From contig CALKRF010000014.1 of NCBI GenBank assembly GCA_937990665.1, forward strand, positions 1-7,661: a stretch of DNA of 7,661 nt. Direction: 5' to 3'. How positions within the stretch are numbered: the first letter of the stretch is position 1; every line of letters begins with the position of its first letter. Position numbers and translations under genes: made by a program. Origin of the DNA: an uncultured Atopobium sp. Its GTDB lineage: Bacteria > Actinomycetota > Coriobacteriia > Coriobacteriales > Atopobiaceae. The notes beneath the pieces were generated by a model. That model saw only the letters and a list, made by a program, of their open reading frames with translations. It did not search any database and was not told the DNA's origin. This document shows, piece by piece, positions 5,664 to 7,661 of this stretch.

Positions 5664-7118
5664 TTCCTCTGCCTTCTTAGGAGCAACAAGGTTGAAGAGG
5701 ATTGGCAGGCAGAAGCAAACAACGCAGATGCCGGTAAGGATTGCACCCTGGACGTTCAGAGCAAGGTTACCAAAGATCAGAGCCATGATGGAGAAGTCGG
5801 CATCGGAGAAGGTAGCGGAGGTGAAGCCCATGAGGGTGAAGACTGGCATGCACAGTGCAGGCAGGAAGGTAATGAGCAGGCCGTGGACAAAGGCACCGGC
5901 GATGCAGCCCTTAATGCCGCCCTCTGCGTTACCAAAAACGCCTGCGGTTGCGCCGCAGAAGAAGTGAGGAACAACGCCTGGGAGAATCAGGGCTATAGCT
6001 GCGACCTGTGCGTTAATGACACCCAGGATCAGCAGACCCAGGATGCCGCCAACAAAGGAGCTCAAGAAGCCGATGATAACGGCATTTGGAGCATAGGTGA
6101 ATGCGATTGGGCAGTCGATTGCAGGCTTTGCACCAGGGACAAGCTTCTGAGCGATGCCCTTAAATGCAGGAACAATCTCGCCAATAATCAGACGGACACC
6201 GGACAGAATAATGTAAACGCCGCCAGCGAAGGAGAGTCCGCGAGTAAATGCCCAGACAATCCAGTTAGTAGTGGTCTCGGTGCCAATGTTCAGCAAATCA
6301 CCAAGGTGCTGAAGACCAGCATACTGTGGATTAGAAGCAAACTCTGCAGCGGTAGTTCCTGCAGGTACCAGAGTTAGAAGGCCACGGCTGACAGCAACAC
6401 CGGTGATAACCAAAAACATGATAATCATGGTCAGGCCGATAGACACGGTGTTGTCGCGCAGGAAGATGAGACGCTTGGAGAACTTGATATTCTCGGTACT
6501 ATTCTCGCGATCAGAAGCAAAAAGCTTACCAACCATACCTGCAAGCCAATAACCAGCGCCGCCGAAGTGACCAAGTGCAACGGAATCGCTGCCGGTAACC
6601 TTGCGCATGGTTGGCTGGCAGTAGGCAGGGGACAGAACCATGATCAGAGCAAGCAAGCATGCGCCGGAGATATAGAGCATCCAGCCAGAGAGGCCGCCGA
6701 CGTGCAGAATAATGGCGAGCATAGCTGCCATGTAGAGGGTGTGGTGGCCAGTAAGGAAGATGTAGTTAAAGCGAGAAAAACGTGCGAGGACAATGTTCAG
6801 GACCATGCCGATGCACATGATGATTGCGGTTGCCTGACCAAACTCGCCCAGTGCCAGAGAGACAACGGCCTCGTTGTTTGGTACAACGCCCTGCATGTCA
6901 AAGGCAAAGTTGAAGATCTCGCCAAAGGCAAGGAGGGATCCGGTCTGCAAGAAACCTGCACCTGCAGAAAGAACAAGGAAGCCAACAATGGTCTTGAGGG
7001 TACCCTTAATGAGGTCCTCAACTGGCTTTCCTTGGAGTGCCAAACCTAGCAGGGCAACAAGGCCAACTAGGATGGCTGGTGTTGATAACACGTTTACAAA
7101 AAACTCAACAACAGGCAT
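5649..7118 (-). CDS. PTS system IIC component, UlaA/SgaT-like (ascorbate family) permease
   Basis: The protein is 489 aa (E. coli UlaA is about 465) and highly hydrophobic, with about ten membrane segments. As IIC it forms the membrane channel and sugar site, coupling import to phosphorylation by IIB. Family marks include FLTGHHTLYM at 121-130, SPAYCQPTMRKVTGSD at 163-178 followed by LGHFGGAGY (182-190), DCPIAFTYAPNAVIIGF at 335-351, and FFCGATAGVFGNAEGGIKG at 386-404. The C-terminus is a charged Lys/Glu tail (KKAEEKKAE). ATG at 7118 is supported by GAAAGGGG 6 nt upstream. It is the first gene of the operon seen here. No IIA is present in the window; it must be encoded elsewhere or supplied by another system. 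L-ascorbate is the best-known substrate of the family, but no ascorbate-degrading genes lie nearby, and a pentose or other sugar acid is equally possible. Confidence 0.92.
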   Translation of the reverse strand: MPVVEFFVNVLSTPAILVGLVALLGLALQGKPVEDLIKGTLKTIVGFLVLSAGAGFLQTGSLLAFGEIFNFAFDMQGVVPNNEAVVSLALGEFGQATAIIMCIGMVLNIVLARFSRFNYIFLTGHHTLYMAAMLAIILHVGGLSGWMLYISGACLLALIMVLSPAYCQPTMRKVTGSDSVALGHFGGAGYWLAGMVGKLFASDRENSTENIKFSKRLIFLRDNTVSIGLTMIIMFLVITGVAVSRGLLTLVPAGTTAAEFASNPQYAGLQHLGDLLNIGTETTTNWIVWAFTRGLSFAGGVYIILSGVRLIIGEIVPAFKGIAQKLVPGAKPAIDCPIAFTYAPNAVIIGFLSSFVGGILGLLILGVINAQVAAIALILPGVVPHFFCGATAGVFGNAEGGIKGCIAGAFVHGLLITFLPALCMPVFTLMGFTSATFSDADFSIMALIFGNLALNVQGAILTGICVVCFCLPILFNLVAPKKAEEKKAE

Positions 7119-7122
7119 ACAA

Positions 7123-7134
7123 AACCCCTTTCAA
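7123..7134 (-). promoter_or_regulatory. IIC ribosome binding site, identical 12-nt leader also before IIB
   Basis: The minus-strand 12-mer TTGAAAGGGGTT occurs directly before the IIC start (7134-7123) and again before the IIB start (5491-5480). Each contains a strong GAAAGGGG Shine-Dalgarno sequence at 5-6 nt from the ATG. The match extends beyond what ribosome binding needs, so it may reflect duplication or a shared translational control. Confidence 0.6.
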
Positions 7135-7205
7135 CAAAACGCGTGTGTGCAAGCGCGTAGAAACGTCGGTGCGCGCGTTGCCTTAAACGTAGTGCTCTTC
7201 GTCTG

Positions 7206-7211
7206 ATTGTA
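7206..7211 (-). promoter_or_regulatory. Probable -10 box of the PTS-transketolase operon promoter
   Basis: TACAAT on the minus strand matches TATAAT at 5 of 6 positions. No good -35 hexamer lies at 17 nt; TCGACA lies at 20 nt, which is long and would suit an activator-dependent promoter. The start would be near 7199, giving a leader of about 80 nt with GC-rich stems before the IIC ribosome binding site. Confidence 0.35.
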
Positions 7212-7264
7212 GCCTACTTGTGTTTATTTTGTGTCGATTTATTTATGTTTTTGTAGGCCTAAAC

Positions 7265-7278
7265 GTTCACAATGTTCA
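7265..7278 (-). promoter_or_regulatory. Possible regulator site: TGAAC direct repeat
   Basis: On the minus strand TGAAC occurs twice with starts 9 bases apart (7278-7274 and 7269-7265), about 55-65 bp upstream of the putative -10 box. The position suits an activator, which the weak -35 would require. The repeat is short and could be chance. Confidence 0.2.
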
Positions 7279-7429
7279 TTTGATAGAAAAATGAGGCTCA
7301 AAACAATAAGAAAGTGTACTCATAGAGCTGTCATGTAGATTTTTAAGGAACGGTTGATACAAGGTCCGGGCAATTATGTGTCCGCCTAACCAAAAACGTA
7401 TAAACAGCCCTTGATATGCACGAAAACTA

Positions 7430-7443
7430 ATCAAGAAATTGAT
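7430..7443. repeat. Small inverted repeat ATCAA-4-TTGAT
   Basis: ATCAA (7430-7434) and TTGAT (7439-7443) are perfect inverted arms around GAAA. TTGATATG also occurs as a direct repeat at 7411 and 7439. In such AT-rich sequence this is weak evidence for an operator. Confidence 0.2.
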
Positions 7444-7468
7444 ATGACGGAAAGTGGTGTCTGATTTG

Positions 7469-7491
7469 GGTAAAAAACCCGTTTAGTTGGA
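7469..7491 (+). repeat. Left arm of a 23-bp inverted repeat
   Basis: This arm begins GGTAAAAAACCCGTTTAG and pairs with 7625-7647 in inverted orientation at 21 of 23 positions (mismatches at 7478 and 7479). The two arms bound about 180 bp of non-coding sequence, the form expected of a small non-autonomous (MITE-like) element or a long stem in RNA. Confidence 0.65.
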
Positions 7492-7525
7492 GATTTATTT
7501 TCTAGTTCGGCGTTTTGGCACCTAC

Positions 7526-7548
7526 GTTTTCCCAGTTGAGTTTTCCCA
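7526..7548 (+). repeat. GTTTTCCCA direct repeat, 14-bp period
   Basis: The 9-mer GTTTTCCCA occurs at 7526-7534 and 7540-7548, between the arms of the long inverted repeat. It could be a paired protein-binding site or part of the internal structure of the repeat element. Confidence 0.4.
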
Positions 7549-7603
7549 TAAAAGTTTCAATCAAATTTGACCGAAGGTTTACGCTGGTAGATGACTTGCA
7601 TAG

Positions 7604-7615
7604 AACGCATGCGTT
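7604..7615. repeat. Perfect 12-bp palindrome AACGCATGCGTT
   Basis: The sequence equals its own reverse complement over 12 bases and is followed by further T. The half site AACGCAT recurs at 7633-7639 inside the right arm of the long inverted repeat. It could be an operator for a dimeric regulator or a structural part of the repeat element. Confidence 0.5.
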
Positions 7616-7624
7616 TTTGTATAT

Positions 7625-7647
7625 TCCAACTAAACGCATTTTTTACC
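7625..7647 (-). repeat. Right arm of the 23-bp inverted repeat
   Basis: This arm is the inverted partner of 7469-7491 (21 of 23 paired). The motif TTTGGGT is found at both outer edges (7465-7471 and 7650-7656), a possible but imperfectly placed target-site duplication. Confidence 0.65.
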
Positions 7648-7661
7648 ACTTTGGGTTCCAA

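Larger units (their letters stand above)
7119..7661. other. 543-bp region without a convincing gene, upstream of the PTS operon
   Basis: Bases 7141-7190 are GC-rich, with several CGCG motifs that can form alternative short stems in the operon leader. From about 7200 to the end the sequence is AT-rich, with stops in most frames. It holds a likely promoter, short direct repeats, a 23-bp inverted-repeat pair and a 12-bp palindrome, listed separately. One minus-strand frame is open for 68 codons (7276-7482) but lacks a start and ribosome binding site. The region is best read as regulatory sequence joined to a non-coding repeat element. Confidence 0.5.

Noticed and set aside
5883..6377. Plus-strand 164-codon open frame opposite the IIC gene
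   Set aside because: It lies wholly inside the well-supported IIC coding region, and its composition (Asn, Cys, Asp-rich) is that of a reversed membrane protein.
7468..7480. Short stem GGGT-AAAAA-ACCC as a terminator
   Set aside because: It has only four pairs, no following T-tract on either strand, and is better explained as part of the inverted-repeat arm.
7276..7482. Minus-strand frame open for 68 codons upstream of the PTS operon
   Set aside because: The only ATG is near its end, no ribosome binding site precedes it, and it overlaps an arm of the inverted repeat. The aromatic-rich translation is typical of AT-rich non-coding DNA.

Overview
The window is bacterial and most likely actinobacterial. 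A coriobacterium such as Atopobium/Lancefieldella or Olsenella would fit: moderate GC in the housekeeping genes, a transketolase split into two adjacent subunits, and an ascorbate-family PTS beside it. The genus is an inference, not something the sequence proves. Almost all complete genes lie on the minus strand and read from right to left.

Right half (about 7211 down to 3210): one sugar-uptake and pentose-phosphate operon. Its order is PTS IIC (UlaA/SgaT-like permease), PTS IIB (phosphocysteine protein), transketolase N-terminal subunit, transketolase C-terminal subunit, and a strong intrinsic terminator at 3210-3245. The IIB Cys would pass phosphate to a sugar entering through IIC, and the two transketolase halves would assemble into one ThDP enzyme. 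No IIA protein and no ascorbate-catabolic genes (ulaD/E/F/G) are visible, so the substrate is unknown. A hairpin plus U-tract between IIC and IIB looks like a partial terminator. The 543 bases upstream of IIC hold no convincing gene but do hold a likely promoter, a 23-bp inverted-repeat pair bounding about 180 bp, a perfect 12-bp palindrome and short direct repeats.

Centre-left (684-3071): a single large AT-rich gene of unknown function (about 795 aa). It is unlike its neighbours in base composition and is bracketed by two nearly identical 38-bp hairpin-terminator copies (35/38 identical, same orientation). The protein has His/Asp motifs reminiscent of membrane-associated metal-dependent hydrolases, then a Gly/Ala-rich membrane region of about 97 residues and a charged coiled-coil tail. 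It is the best candidate here for an undescribed system, for example a membrane-acting defence or toxin effector, but that role is inferred.

Far left (1-683): the end of a plus-strand membrane protein cut by an in-frame TGA, with 37 more sense codons following in the same frame and containing an 18-bp hairpin. Converging on it is a 51-codon minus-strand open stretch that looks like the C-terminal remnant of another gene. This edge looks like a decayed accessory region.
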